DNA of 24,378 nucleotides from Sphaeroforma sirkka (Eukaryota; Opisthokonta; Ichthyosporea; Ichthyophonida): NCBI GenBank assembly GCA_001586965.3, contig LUCW03000246.1:1-24378 (forward strand), given 5' to 3'. Below, piece after piece: positions 11,326 to 24,180 of the stretch (its first letter is position 1; each line of letters begins with the position of its first letter). Both the position numbers and the translations under genes were made by a program. Below the pieces are notes generated by a model, which worked only from the letters and a program-made list of their open reading frames with translations, did no database searches and was not told the DNA's origin.

Positions 11326-13214
11326 AACTGAAATTTTTCCAATCGGTATAGGTATGCACTAGAAGGGCCCAAATTATAGCTATAGCAGTCGATGGCCATG
11401 AATATCTCTCCTAGACGAGGCACGAACTGAAATTTTTCCAATCGGTATAGGTATGCACTAGAAGGGCCCAAATTATAGCTATAGCAGTCGATGGCCATGA
11501 ATATATCTCTCCTAGACGAGTCACGAACTGAAATTTTTCCAATCGGTATAGGTATGCACTAGAAGGGCCCAAATTATAGCTATAGCAGTCGATGGCCATG
11601 AATATCTCTCCTAGACGAGTCACGAACTGAAATTTTTCCAATCGGTATAGGTATGCACTAGAAGGGCCCAAATTATAGCTATAGCAGTCGATGGCCATGA
11701 ATATCTCTCCTAGACGAGGCACGAACTGAAATTTTTCCAATCGGTATAGGTATGCACTAGAAGGGCCCAAATTATAGCTATAGCAGTCGATGGCCATGAA
11801 TATCTCTCCTAGACGAGTCACGAACTGAAATTTTTCCAATCGGTATAGGTATGCACTAGAAGGGCCCAAATTATAGCTATAGCAGTCGATGGCCATGAAT
11901 ATCTCTCCTAGACGAGGCACGAACTGAAATTTTTCCAATCGGTATAGGTATGCACTAGAAGGGCCCAAATTATAGCTATAGCAGTCGATGGCCATGAATA
12001 TCTCTCCTAGACGAGTCACGAACTGAAATTTTTTCCAATCGGTATAGGTATGCACTAGAAGGGCCCAAATTATAGCTATAGCAGTCGATGGCCATGAATA
12101 TCTCTCCTAGACGAGGCACGAACTGAAATTTTTCCAATCGGTATAGGTATGCACTAGAAGGGCCCAAATTATAGCTATAGCAGTCGATGGCCATGAATAT
12201 CTCTCCTAGACGAGTCACGAACTGAAATTTTTCCAATCGGTATAGGTATGCACTAGAAGGGCCCAAATTATAGCTATAGCAGTCGATGGCCATGAATATC
12301 TCTCCTAGACGAGTCACGAACTGAAATTTTTTTTCCAATCGGTATAGGTATGCACTAGAAGGGCCCAAATTATAGCTATAGCAGTCGATGGCCATGAATA
12401 TCTCTCCTAGACGAGGCACGAACTGAAATTTTTCCAATCGGTATAGGTATGCACTAGAAGGGCCCAAATTATAGCTATAGCAGTCGATGGCCATGAATAT
12501 CTCTCCTAGACGAGTCACGAACTGAAATTTTTCCAATCGGTATAGGTATGCACTAGAAGGGCCCAAATTATAGCTATAGCAGTCGATGGCCATGAATATC
12601 TCTCCTAGACGAGGCACGAACTGAAATTTTTCCAATCGGTATAGGTATGCACTAGAAGGGCCCAAATTATAGCTATAGCAGTCGATGGCCATGAATATCT
12701 CTCCTAGACGAGTCACGAACTGAAATTTTTCCAATCGGTATAGGTATGCACTAGAAGGGCCCAAATTATAGCTATAGCAGTCGATGGCCATGAATATCTC
12801 TCCTAGACGAGGCACGAACTGAAATTTTTCCAATCGGTATAGGTATGCACTAGAAGGGCCCAAATTATAGCTATAGCAGTCGATGGCCATGAATATCTCT
12901 CCTAGACGAGTCACGAACTGAAATTTTTCCAATCGGTATAGGTATGCACTAGAAGGGCCCAAATTATAGCTATAGCAGTCGATGGCCATGAATATCTCTC
13001 CTAGACGAGTCACGAACTGAAATTTTTCCAATCGGTATAGGTATGCACTAGAAGGGCCCAAATTATAGCTATAGCAGTCGATGGCCATGAATATCTCTCC
13101 TAGACGAGGCACGAACTGAAATTTTTTTCCAATCGGTATAGGTATGCACTAGAAGGGCCCAAATTATAGCTATAGCAGTCGATGGCCATGAATATCTCTC
13201 CTAGACGAGGCACG

Positions 13215-13312
13215 AACTGAAATTTTTCCAATCGGTATAGGTATGCACTAGAAGGGCCCAAATTATAGCTATAGCAGTCGATGGCCATGAATATCTCTCC
13301 TAGACGAGCACG
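13215..13312. repeat. Irregular monomer, 98 bp: base 95 deleted
   Basis: This is the only unit in the window ending GAGCACG, with neither G nor T at the diagnostic position. It lies between two units with seven-T runs (13114-13214 and 13313-13413), in a locally irregular stretch. Confidence 0.85.
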
Positions 13313-16300
13313 AACTGAAATTTTTTTCCAATCGGTATAGGTATGCACTAGAAGGGCCCAAATTATAGCTATAGCAGTCGATGGCCATGAATATCTCTCC
13401 TAGACGAGGCACGAACTGAAATTTTTCCAATCGGTATAGGTATGCACTAGAAGGGCCCAAATTATAGCTATAGCAGTCGATGGCCATGAATATCTCTCTA
13501 GACGAGGCACGAACTGAAATTTTTCCAATCGGTATAGGTATGCACTAGAAGGGCCCAAATTATAGCTATAGCAGTCGATGGCCATGAATATCTCTCCTAG
13601 ACGAGTCACGAACTGAATTTTTTTCCAATCGGTATAGGTATGCACTAGAAGGGCCCAAATTATAGCTATAGCAGTCGATGGCCATGAATATCTCTCCTAG
13701 ACGAGGCACGAACTGAAATTTTTCCAATCGGTATAGGTATGCACTAGAAGGGCCCAAATTATAGCTATAGCAGTCGATGGCCATGAATATCTCTCCTAGA
13801 CGAGGCACGAACTGAAATTTTTCCAATCGGTATAGGTATGCACTAGAAGGGCCCAAATTATAGCTATAGCAGTCGATGGCCATGAATATCTCTCCTAGAC
13901 GAGGCACGAACTGAAATTTTTTTCCAATCGGTATAGGTATGCACTAGAAGGGCCCAAATTATAGCTATAGCAGTCGATGGCCATGAATATCTCTCCTAGA
14001 CGAGGCACGAACTGAAATTTTTTCCAATCGGTATAGGTATGCACTAGAAGGGCCCAAATTATAGCTATAGCAGTCGATGGCCATGAATATCTCTCCTAGA
14101 CGAGGCACGAACTGAAATTTTTCCAATCGGTATAGGTATGCACTAGAAGGGCCCAAATTATAGCTATAGCAGTCGATGGCCATGAATATCTCTCCTAGAC
14201 GAGTCACGAACTGAAAATTTTTCCAATCGGTATAGGTATGCACTAGAAGGGCCCAAATTATAGCTATAGCAGTCGATGGCCATGAATATCTCTCCTAGAC
14301 GAGTCACGAACTGAAATTTTTCCAATCGGTATAGGTATGCACTAGAAGGGCCCAAATTATAGCTATAGCAGTCGATGGCCATGAATATCTCTCCTAGACG
14401 AGGCACGAACTGAAATTTTTCCAATCGGTATAGGTATGCACTAGAAGGGCCCAAATTATAGCTATAGCAGTCGATGGCCATGAATATCTCTCCTAGACGA
14501 GTCACGAACTGAAATTTTTCCAATCGGTATAGGTATGCACTAGAAGGGCCCAAATTATAGCTATAGCAGTCGATGGCCATGAATATCTCTCCTAGACGAG
14601 GCACGAACTGAAATTTTTCCAATCGGTATAGGTATGCACTAGAAGGGCCCAAATTATAGCTATAGCAGTCGATGGCCATGAATATCTCTCCTAGACGAGT
14701 CACGAACTGAAATTTTTTTTCCAATCGGTATAGGTATGCACTAGAAGGGCCCAAATTATAGCTATAGCAGTCGATGGCCATGAATATCTCTCCTAGACGA
14801 GGCACGAACTGAAATTTTTCCAATCGGTATAGGTATGCACTAGAAGGGCCCAAATTATAGCTATAGCAGTCGATGGCCATGAATATCTCTCCTAGACGAG
14901 TCACGAACTGAAATTTTTCCAATCGGTATAGGTATGCACTAGAAGGGCCCAAATTATAGCTATAGCAGTCGATGGCCATGAATATCTCTCCTAGACGAGG
15001 CACGAACTGAAATTTTTCCAATCGGTATAGGTATGCACTAGAAGGGCCCAAATTATAGCTATAGCAGTCGATGGCCATGAATATCTCTCCTAGACGAGGC
15101 ACGAACTGAAATTTTTCCAATCGGTATAGGTATGCACTAGAAGGGCCCAAATTATAGCTATAGCAGTCGATGGCCATGAATATCTCTCCTAGACGAGTCA
15201 CGAACTGAAATTTTTCCAATCGGTATAGGTATGCACTAGAAGGGCCCAAATTATAGCTATAGCAGTCGATGGCCATGAATATCTCTCCTAGACGAGGCAC
15301 GAACTGAAATTTTTCCAATCGGTATAGGTATGCACTAGAAGGGCCCAAATTATAGCTATAGCAGTCGATGGCCATGAATATCTCTCCTAGACGAGTCACG
15401 AACTGAAATTTTTCCAATCGGTATAGGTATGCACTAGAAGGGCCCAAATTATAGCTATAGCAGTCGATGGCCATGAATATCTCTCCTAGACGAGGCACGA
15501 ACTGAAATTTTTTCCAATCGGTATAGGTATGCACTAGAAGGGCCCAAATTATAGCTATAGCAGTCGATGGCCATGAATATCTCTCCTAGACGAGTCACGA
15601 ACTGAAATTTTTTCCAATCGGTATAGGTATGCACTAGAAGGGCCCAAATTATAGCTATAGCAGTCGATGGCCATGAATATCTCTCCTAGACGAGGCACGA
15701 ACTGAAATTTTTTCCAATCGGTATAGGTATGCACTAGAAGGGCCCAAATTATAGCTATAGCAGTCGATGGCCATGAATATCTCTCCTAGACGAGGCACGA
15801 ACTGAAATTTTTCCAATCGGTATAGGTATGCACTAGAAGGGCCCAAATTATAGCTATAGCAGTCGATGGCCATGAATATCTCTCCTAGACGAGGCACGAA
15901 CTGAAATTTTTCCAATCGGTATAGGTATGCACTAGAAGGGCCCAAATTATAGCTATAGCAGTCGATGGCCATGAATATCTCTCCTAGACGAGTCACGAAC
16001 TGAAATTTTTTCCAATCGGTATAGGTATGCACTAGAAGGGCCCAAATTATAGCTATAGCAGTCGATGGCCATGAATATCTCTCCTAGACGAGGCACGAAC
16101 TGAAATTTTTCCAATCGGTATAGGTATGCACTAGAAGGGCCCCCAAATTATAGCTATAGCAGTCGATGGCCATGAATATCTCTCCTAGACGAGTCACGAA
16201 CTGAAATTTTTCCAATCGGTATAGGTATGCACTAGAAGGGCCCAAATTATAGCTATAGCAGTCGATGGCCATGAATATCTCTCCTAGACGAGGCACGAAC

Positions 16301-16398
16301 TGAAATTTTTCCAATCGGTATAGGTATGCACTAGAAGGGCCCAAATTATAGCTATAGCAGTCGATGGCCATGAATATCTCTCCTAGACGAGAGTCACG

Positions 16399-16518
16399 AA
16401 CTGAACTGAAATTTTTCCAATCGGTATAGGTATGCACTAGTATAGGTATGCACTAGAAGGGCCCAAATTATAGCTATAGCAGTCGATGGCCATGAATATC
16501 TCTCCTAGACGAGGCACG
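16399..16518. repeat. Longest monomer, 120 bp: 16-bp and 5-bp internal duplications
   Basis: Two independent tandem duplications lengthen this G-type unit. AACTG is repeated at its start (16399-16408). A 16-bp segment, from TATAGG to CACTAG, is repeated immediately (copies at about 16425-16440 and 16441-16456). The preceding unit (16298-16398) also carries a two-base GA insertion, so three changes lie within about 70 bp. Confidence 0.9.
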
Positions 16519-18209
16519 AACTGAAATTTTTCCAATCGGTATAGGTATGCACTAGAAGGGCCCAAATTATAGCTATAGCAGTCGATGGCCATGAATATCT
16601 CTCCTAGACGAGTCACGAACTGAAATTTTTCCAATCGGTATAGGTATGCACTAGAAGGGCCCAAATTATAGCTATAGCAGTCGATGGCCATGAATATCTC
16701 TCCTAGACGAGGCACGAACTGAAATTTTTCCAATCGGTATAGGTATGCACTAGAAGGGCCCAAATTATAGCTATAGCAGTCGATGGCCATGAATATCTCT
16801 CCTAGACGAGGTCACGAACTGAAATTTTTCCAATCGGTATAGGTATGCACTAGAAGGGCCCAAATTATAGCTATAGCAGTCGATGGCCATGAATATCTCT
16901 CCTAGACGAGGCACGAACTGAAATTTTTTTCCAATCGGTATAGGTATGCACTAGAAGGGCCCAAATTATAGCTATAGCAGTCGATGGCCATGAATATCTC
17001 TCCTAGACGAGGCACGAACTGAAATTTTTCCAATCGGTATAGGTATGCACTAGAAGGGCCCAAATTATAGCTATAGCAGTCGATGGCCATGAATATCTCT
17101 CCTAGACGAGGTCACGAACTGAAATTTTTTCCAATCGGTATAGGTATGCACTAGAAGGGCCCAAATTATAGCTATAGCAGTCGATGGCCATGAATATCTC
17201 TCCTAGACGAGGCACGAACTGAAATTTTTCCAATCGGTATAGGTATGCACTAGAAGGGCCCAAATTATAGCTATAGCAGTCGATGGCCATGAATATCTCT
17301 CCTAGACGAGTCACGAACTGAAATTTTTCCAATCGGTATAGGTATGCACTAGAAGGGCCCAAATTATAGCTATAGCAGTCGATGGCCATGAATATCTCTC
17401 CTAGACGAGGCACGAACTGAAATTTTTCCAATCGGTATAGGTATGCACTAGAAGGGCCCAAATTATAGCTATAGCAGTCGATGGCCATGAATATCTCTCC
17501 TAGACGAGGCACGAACTGAAATTTTTTCCAATCGGTATAGGTATGCACTAGAAGGGCCCAAATTATAGCTATAGCAGTCGATGGCCATGAATATCTCTCC
17601 TAGACGAGTCACGAACTGAAATTTTTTCCAATCGGTATAGGTATGCACTAGAAGGGCCCAAATTATAGCTATAGCAGTCGATGGCCATGAATATCTCTCC
17701 TAGACGAGGCACGAACTGAAATTTTTCCAATCGGTATAGGTATGCACTAGAAGGGCCCAAATTATAGCTATAGCAGTCGATGGCCATGAATATCTCTCCT
17801 AGACGAGTCACGAACTGAAATTTTTCCAATCGGTATAGGTATGCACTAGAAGGGCCCAAATTATAGCTATAGCAGTCGATGGCCATGAATATCTCTCCTA
17901 GACGAGGCACGAACTGAAATTTTTCCAATCGGTATAGGTATGCACTAGAAGGGCCCAAATTATAGCTATAGCAGTCGATGGCCATGAATATCTCTCCTAG
18001 ACGAGTCACGAACTGAAATTTTTCCAATCGGTATAGGTATGCACTAGAAGGGCCCAAATTATAGCTATAGCAGTCGATGGCCATGAATATCTCTCCTAGA
18101 CGAGGCACGAACTGAAATTTTTCCAATCGGTATAGGTATGCACTAGAAGGGCCCAAATTATAGCTATAGCAGTCGATGGCCATGAATATCTCTCCTAGAC
18201 GAGGCACTG

Positions 18210-18304
18210 AACTGAAATTTTTCCAATCGGTATAGGTATGCCTAGAAGGGCCCAAATTATAGCTATAGCAGTCGATGGGCCAAATATCTCCTAGACGAGT
18301 CACG
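18210..18304. repeat. Most divergent short monomer, 95 bp
   Basis: Four changes occur in one T-type unit: an A lost from GCACTAG (giving GCCTAG near 18240-18245), an extra G in GATGGCC (giving GATGGGCC near 18275), loss of the TG after CCA, and loss of a CT in the CT-rich stretch. The changes at the ATGGCCAT palindrome destroy it in this copy. The preceding boundary (18207-18210) has an extra T. Clustering of several defects in one copy suggests an older variant or a poorly resolved read segment. Confidence 0.85.
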
Positions 18305-18701
18305 AACTGAAATTTTTCCAATCGGTATAGGTATGCACTAGAAGGGCCCAAATTATAGCTATAGCAGTCGATGGCCATGAATATCTCTCCTAGACGAGGC
18401 ACGAACTGAAATTTTTCCAATCGGTATAGGTATGCACTAGAAGGGCCCAAATTATAGCTATAGCAGTCGATGGCCATGAATATCTCTCCTAGACGAGGTC
18501 ACGAACTGAAATTTTTCCAATCGGTATAGGTATGCACTAGAAGGGCCCAAATTATAGCTATAGCAGTCGATGGCCATGAATATCTCTCCTAGACGAGGCA
18601 CGAACTGAAATTTTTCCAATCGGTATAGGTATGCACTAGAAGGGCCCAAATTATAGCTATAGCAGTCGATGGCCATGAATATCTCTCCTAGACGAGGCAC
18701 G

Positions 18702-18803
18702 AACTGAAATTTTTTTTTCCAATCGGTATAGGTGCACTAGAAGGGCCCAAAATTATAGCTATAGCAGTCGATGGCCATGAATATCTCTCCTAGACGAGGC
18801 ACG
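18702..18803. repeat. Irregular monomer, 102 bp: nine-T run plus two internal indels
   Basis: A nine-T run, loss of two bases in GGTATGCAC (giving GGTGCAC near 18731) and an extra A after GGGCCC (near 18750) occur together in a G-type unit. The net length is a multiple of three, but the separate indels shift and restore reading frames within the unit. Confidence 0.85.
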
Positions 18804-21800
18804 AACTGAAATTTTTCCAATCGGTATAGGTATGCACTAGAAGGGCCCAAATTATAGCTATAGCAGTCGATGGCCATGAATATCTCTCCTAGACGAGGCA
18901 CGAACTGAAATTTTTTCCAATCGGTATAGGTATGCACTAGAAGGGCCCAAATTATAGCTATAGCAGTCGATGGCCATGAATATCTCTCCTAGACGAGTCA
19001 CGAACTGAAATTTTTCCAATCGGTATAGGTATGCACTAGAAGGGCCCAAATTATAGCTATAGCAGTCGATGGCCATGAATATCTCTCCTAGACGACGAGG
19101 CACGAACTGAAATTTTTCCAATCGGTATAGGTATGCACTAGAAGGGCCCAAATTATAGCTATAGCAGTCGATGGCCATGAATATCTCTCCTAGACGAGTC
19201 ACGAACTGAAAATTTTTCCAATCGGTATAGGTATGCACTAGAAGGGCCCAAATTATAGCTATAGCAGTCGATGGCCATGAATATCTCTCCTAGACGAGGC
19301 ACGAACTGAAATTTTTCCAATCGGTATAGGTATGCACTAGAAGGGCCCAAATTATAGCTATAGCAGTCGATGGCCATGAATATCTCTCCTAGACGAGGCA
19401 CGAACTGAAATTTTTCCAATCGGTATAGGTATGCACTAGAAGGGCCCAAATTATAGCTATAGCAGTCGATGGCCATGAATATCTCTCCTAGACGAGTCAC
19501 GAACTGAAATTTTTCCAATCGGTATAGGTATGCACTAGAAGGGCCCAAATTATAGCTATAGCAGTCGATGGCCATGAATATCTCTCCTAGACGAGGCACG
19601 AACTGAATTTTTTTCCAATCGGTATAGGTATGCACTAGAAGGGCCCAAATTATAGCTATAGCAGTCGATGGCCATGAATATCTCTCCTAGACGAGGCACG
19701 AACTGAAATTTTTCCAAGGTATAGGTATGCACTAGAAGGGCCCAAATTATAGCTATAGCAGTCGATGGCCATGAATATCTCTCCTAGACGAGTCACGAAC
19801 TGAAATTTTTCCAATCGGTATAGGTATGCACTAGAAGGGCCCAAATTATAGCTATAGCAGTCGATGGCCATGAATATCTCTCCTAGACGAGGCACGAACT
19901 GAAATTTTTCCAATCGGTATAGGTATGCACTAGAAGGGCCCAAATTATAGCTATAGCAGTCGATGGCCATGAATATCTCCTAGACGAGGCACGAACTGAA
20001 ATTTTTCCAATCGGTATAGGTATGCACTAGAAGGGCCCAAATTATAGCTATAGCAGTCGATGGCCATGAATATCTCTCCTAGACGAGTCACGAACTGAAA
20101 TTTTTTTTCCAATCGGTATAGGTATGCACTAGAAGGGCCCAAATTATAGCTATAGCAGTCGATGGCCATGAATATCTCTCCTAGACGAGGCACGAACTGA
20201 AATTTTTTCCAATCGGTATAGGTATGCACTAGAAGGGCCCAAATTATAGCTATAGCAGTCGATGGCCATGAATATCTCTCCTAGACGAGTCACGAACTGA
20301 AATTTTTCCAATCGGTATAGGTATGCACTAGAAGGGCCCAAATTATAGCTATAGCAGTCGATGGCCATGAATATCTCTCCTAGACGAGTCACGAACTGAA
20401 ATTTTTCCAATCGGTATAGGTATGCACTAGAAGGGCCCAAATTATAGCTATAGCAGTCGATGGCCATGAATATCTCTCCTAGACGAGGCACGAACTGAAA
20501 TTTTTCCAATCGGTATAGGTATGCACTAGAAGGGCCCAAATTATAGCTATAGCAGTCGATGGCCATGAATATCTCTCCTAGACGAGGCACGAACTGAAAT
20601 TTTTTTCCAATCGGTATAGGTATGCACTAGAAGGGCCCAAATTATAGCTATAGCAGTCGATGGCCATGAATATCTCTCCTAGACGAGTCACGAACTGAAA
20701 TTTTTCCCATCGGTATAGGTATGCACTAGAAGGGCCCAAATTATAGCTATAGCAGTCGATGGCCATGAATATCTCTCCTAGACGAGGCACGAACTGAAAT
20801 TTTTCCAATCGGTATAGGTATGCACTAGAAGGGCCCAAATTATAGCTATAGCAGTCGATGGCCATGAATATCTCTCCTAGACGAGGCACGAACTGAAATT
20901 TTTTTCCAATCGGTATAGGTATGCACTAGAAGGGCCCAAATTATAGCTATAGCAGTCGATGGCCATGAATATCTCTCCTAGACGAGTCACGAACTGAAAT
21001 TTTTTCCAATCGGTATAGGTATGCACTAGAAGGGCCCAAATTATAGCTATAGCAGTCGATGGCCATGAATATCTCTCCTAGACGAGGCACGAACTGAAAT
21101 TTTTCCAATCGGTATAGGTATGCACTAGAAGGGCCCAAATTATAGCTATAGCAGTCGATGGCCATGAATATCTCTCCTAGACGAGGCACGAACTGAAATT
21201 TTTCCAAATCGGTATAGGTATGCACTAGAAGGGCCCAAATTATAGCTATAGCAGTCGATGGCCATGAATATCTCTCCTAGACGAGTCACGAACTGAAATT
21301 TTTTCCAATCGGTATAGGTATGCACTAGAAGGGCCCAAATTATAGCTATAGCAGTCGATGGCCATGAATATCTCTCCTAGACGAGGCACGAACTGAAATT
21401 TTTCCAATCGGTATAGGTATGCACTAGAAGGGCCCAAATTATAGCTATAGCAGTCGATGGCCATGAATATCTCTCCTAGACGAGTCACGAACTGAAATTT
21501 TTCCAATCGGTATAGGTATGCACTAGAAGGGCCCAAATTATAGCTATAGCAGTCGATGGCCATGAATATCTCTCCTAGACGAGTCACGAACTGAAATTTT
21601 TTTCCAATCGGTATAGGTATGCACTAGAAGGGCCCAAATTATAGCTATAGCAGTCGATGGCCATGAATATCTCTCCTAGACGAGGCACGAACTGAAATTT
21701 TTCCAATCGGTATAGGTATGCACTAGAAGGGCCCAAATTATAGCTATAGCAGTCGATGGCCATGAATATCTCTCCTAGACGAGTCACGAACTGAAATTTT

Positions 21801-22184
21801 TCCAATCGGTATAGGTATGCACTAGAAGGGCCCAAATTATAGCTATAGCAGTCGATGGCCATGAATATCTCTCCTAGACGAGGCACGAACTGAAATTTTT
21901 CCAATCGGTATAGGTATGCACTAGAAGGGCCCAAATTATAGCTATAGCAGTCGATGGCCATGAATATCTCTCCTAGACGAGGCACGAACTGAAATTTTTC
22001 CAATCGGTATAGGTATGCACTAGAAGGGCCCAAATTATAGCTATAGCAGTCGATGGCCATGAATATCTCTCCTAGACGAGGCACGAACTGAAATTTTTCC
22101 AATCGGTATAGGTATGCACTAGAAGGGCCCAAATTATAGCTATAGCAGTCGATGGCCATGAATATCTCTCCTAGACGAGTCACG

Positions 22185-22279
22185 AACTGAAATTTTCCAA
22201 TCGGTATGGTATGCACTAGAAGGGCCCAAATTATAGCTATAGCAGTCGATGGCCATGAATATCTCCTAGACGAGTCACG
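22185..22279. repeat. Irregular monomer, 95 bp: three deletions
   Basis: This T-type unit has a four-T run, a missing A in GGTATAGG (giving GGTATGG near 22204-22210) and a missing CT in the CT-rich stretch. Only one other unit (702-799) has a T-run shorter than five. Confidence 0.85.
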
Positions 22280-23671
22280 AACTGAAATTTTTCCAATCGG
22301 TATAGGTATGCACTAGAAGGGCCCAAATTATAGCTATAGCAGTCGATGGCCATGAATATCTCTCCTAGACGAGGCACGAACTGAAATTTTTCCAATCGGT
22401 ATAGGTATGCACTAGAAGGGCCCAAATTATAGCTATAGCAGTCGATGGCCATGAATATCTCTCCTAGACGAGGCACGAACTGAAATTTTTCCAATCGGTA
22501 TAGGTATGCACTAGAAGGGCCCAAAAATTATAGCTATAGCAGTCGATGGCCATGAATATCTCTCCTAGACGAGGCACGAACTGAAATTTTTCCAATCGGT
22601 ATAGGTATGCACTAGAAGGGCCCAAATTATAGCTATAGCAGTCGATGGCCATGAATATCTCTCCTAGACGAGGCACGAACTGAAATTTTTCCAATCGGTA
22701 TAGGTATGCACTAGAAGGGCCCAAATTATAGCTATAGCAGTCGATGGCCATGAATATCTCTCTCCTAGACGAGTCACGAACTGAAATTTTTCCAATCGGT
22801 ATAGGTATGCACTAGAAGGGCCCAAATTATAGCTATAGCAGTCGATGGCCATGAATATCTCTCCTAGACGAGGCACGAACTGAAATTTTTCCAATCGGTA
22901 TAGGTATGCACTAGAAGGGCCCAAATTATAGCTATAGCAGTCGATGGCCATGAATATCTCTCCTAGACGAGGCACGAACTGAAATTTTTCCAATCGGTAT
23001 AGGTATGCACTAGAAGGGCCCAAATTATAGCTATAGCAGTCGATGGCCATGAATATCTCTCCTAGACGAGTCACGAACTGAAATTTTTTCCAATCGGTAT
23101 AGGTATGCACTAGAAGGGCCCAAATTATAGCTATAGCAGTCGATGGCCATGAATATCTCTCCTAGACGAGGCACGAACTGAAATTTTTCCAATCGGTATA
23201 GGTATGCACTAGAAGGGCCCAAATTATAGCTATAGCAGTCGATGGCCATGAATATCTCTCCTAGACGAGGTCACGAACTGAAATTTTTCCAATCGGTATA
23301 GGTATGCACTAGAAGGGCCCAAATTATAGCTATAGCAGTCGATGGCCATGAATATCTCTCCTAGACGAGGCACGAACTGAAATTTTTCCAATCGGTATAG
23401 GTATGCACTAGAAGGGCCCAAATTATAGCTATAGCAGTCGATGGCCATGAATATCTCTCCTAGACGAGGCACGAACTGAAATTTTTCCAATCGGTATAGG
23501 TATGCACTAGAAGGGCCCAAATTATAGCTATAGCAGTCGATGGCCATGAATATCTCTCCTAGACGAGTCACGAACTGAAATTTTTCCAATCGGTATAGGT
23601 ATGCACTAGAAGGGCCCAAATTATAGCTATAGCAGTCGATGGCCATGAATATCTCTCCTAGACGAGGCACG

Positions 23672-23774
23672 AACTGAATTTTTTTTTTCCAATCGGTATA
23701 GGTATGCACTAGAAGGGCCCAAATTATAGCTATAGCAGTCGATGGCCATGAATATCTCTCCTAGACGAGTCACG
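23672..23774. repeat. Irregular monomer, 103 bp: A2T10 tract
   Basis: The A3T5 tract is replaced by A2T10, the longest T-run in the window (about 23679-23688). It is a T-type unit. Two other units, 13611-13710 and 19601-19700, have A2T7, which shows that the A/T boundary of the tract varies as well as its length. Confidence 0.85.
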
Positions 23775-24071
23775 AACTGAAATTTTTCCAATCGGTATAG
23801 GTATGCACTAGAAGGGCCCAAATTATAGCTATAGCAGTCGATGGCCATGAATATCTCTCCTAGACGAGTCACGAACTGAAATTTTTCCAATCGGTATAGG
23901 TATGCACTAGAAGGGCCCAAATTATAGCTATAGCAGTCGATGGCCATGAATATCTCTCCTAGACGAGGCACGAACTGAAATTTTTCCAATCGGTATAGGT
24001 ATGCACTAGAAGGGCCCAAATTATAGCTATAGCAGTCGATGGCCATGAATATCTCTCCTAGACGAGTCACG

Positions 24072-24180
24072 AACTGAAATTTTTCCAATCGGTATAGGTA
24101 TGCACTAGAAGGGCCTAGAAGGGCCCAAATTATAGCTATAGCAGTCGATGGCCATGAATATCTCTCCTAGACGAGGCACG
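24072..24180. repeat. Irregular monomer, 109 bp: 10-bp duplication at GGGCCC
   Basis: CTAGAAGGGC is repeated in tandem (about 24105-24124) in a G-type unit. The event splits the usual GGGCCC so that the first copy reads GGGCCT and only the second keeps the palindrome. This is the second largest duplication in the array. Confidence 0.88.

Larger units (their letters stand above)
15500..19303. repeat. Irregularity-rich segment of the array
   Basis: Across these 38 units about 20 differ from 99 bp, against about 12 of the first 49 units of the window. The segment holds four of the six GT-state units, the 120-bp unit, the 95-bp unit at 18210-18304 and several six- to nine-T runs. G/T alternation is also weaker here. 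It remains purely the same satellite with no foreign insert. Confidence 0.7.

Noticed and set aside
14164-15534. Long minus-strand open frame (456 codons) and many similar ones, as a repeat-protein gene
   Set aside because: The open frames exist only because the 99-bp period is a multiple of three and lacks a stop in that frame. They begin and end wherever a +1, +2, -1 or -2 indel occurs, so indels are not filtered for frame. No unique N- or C-terminal region, promoter or other gene context is present. A true repeat-protein gene would show frame-preserving indels and synonymous differences among copies.
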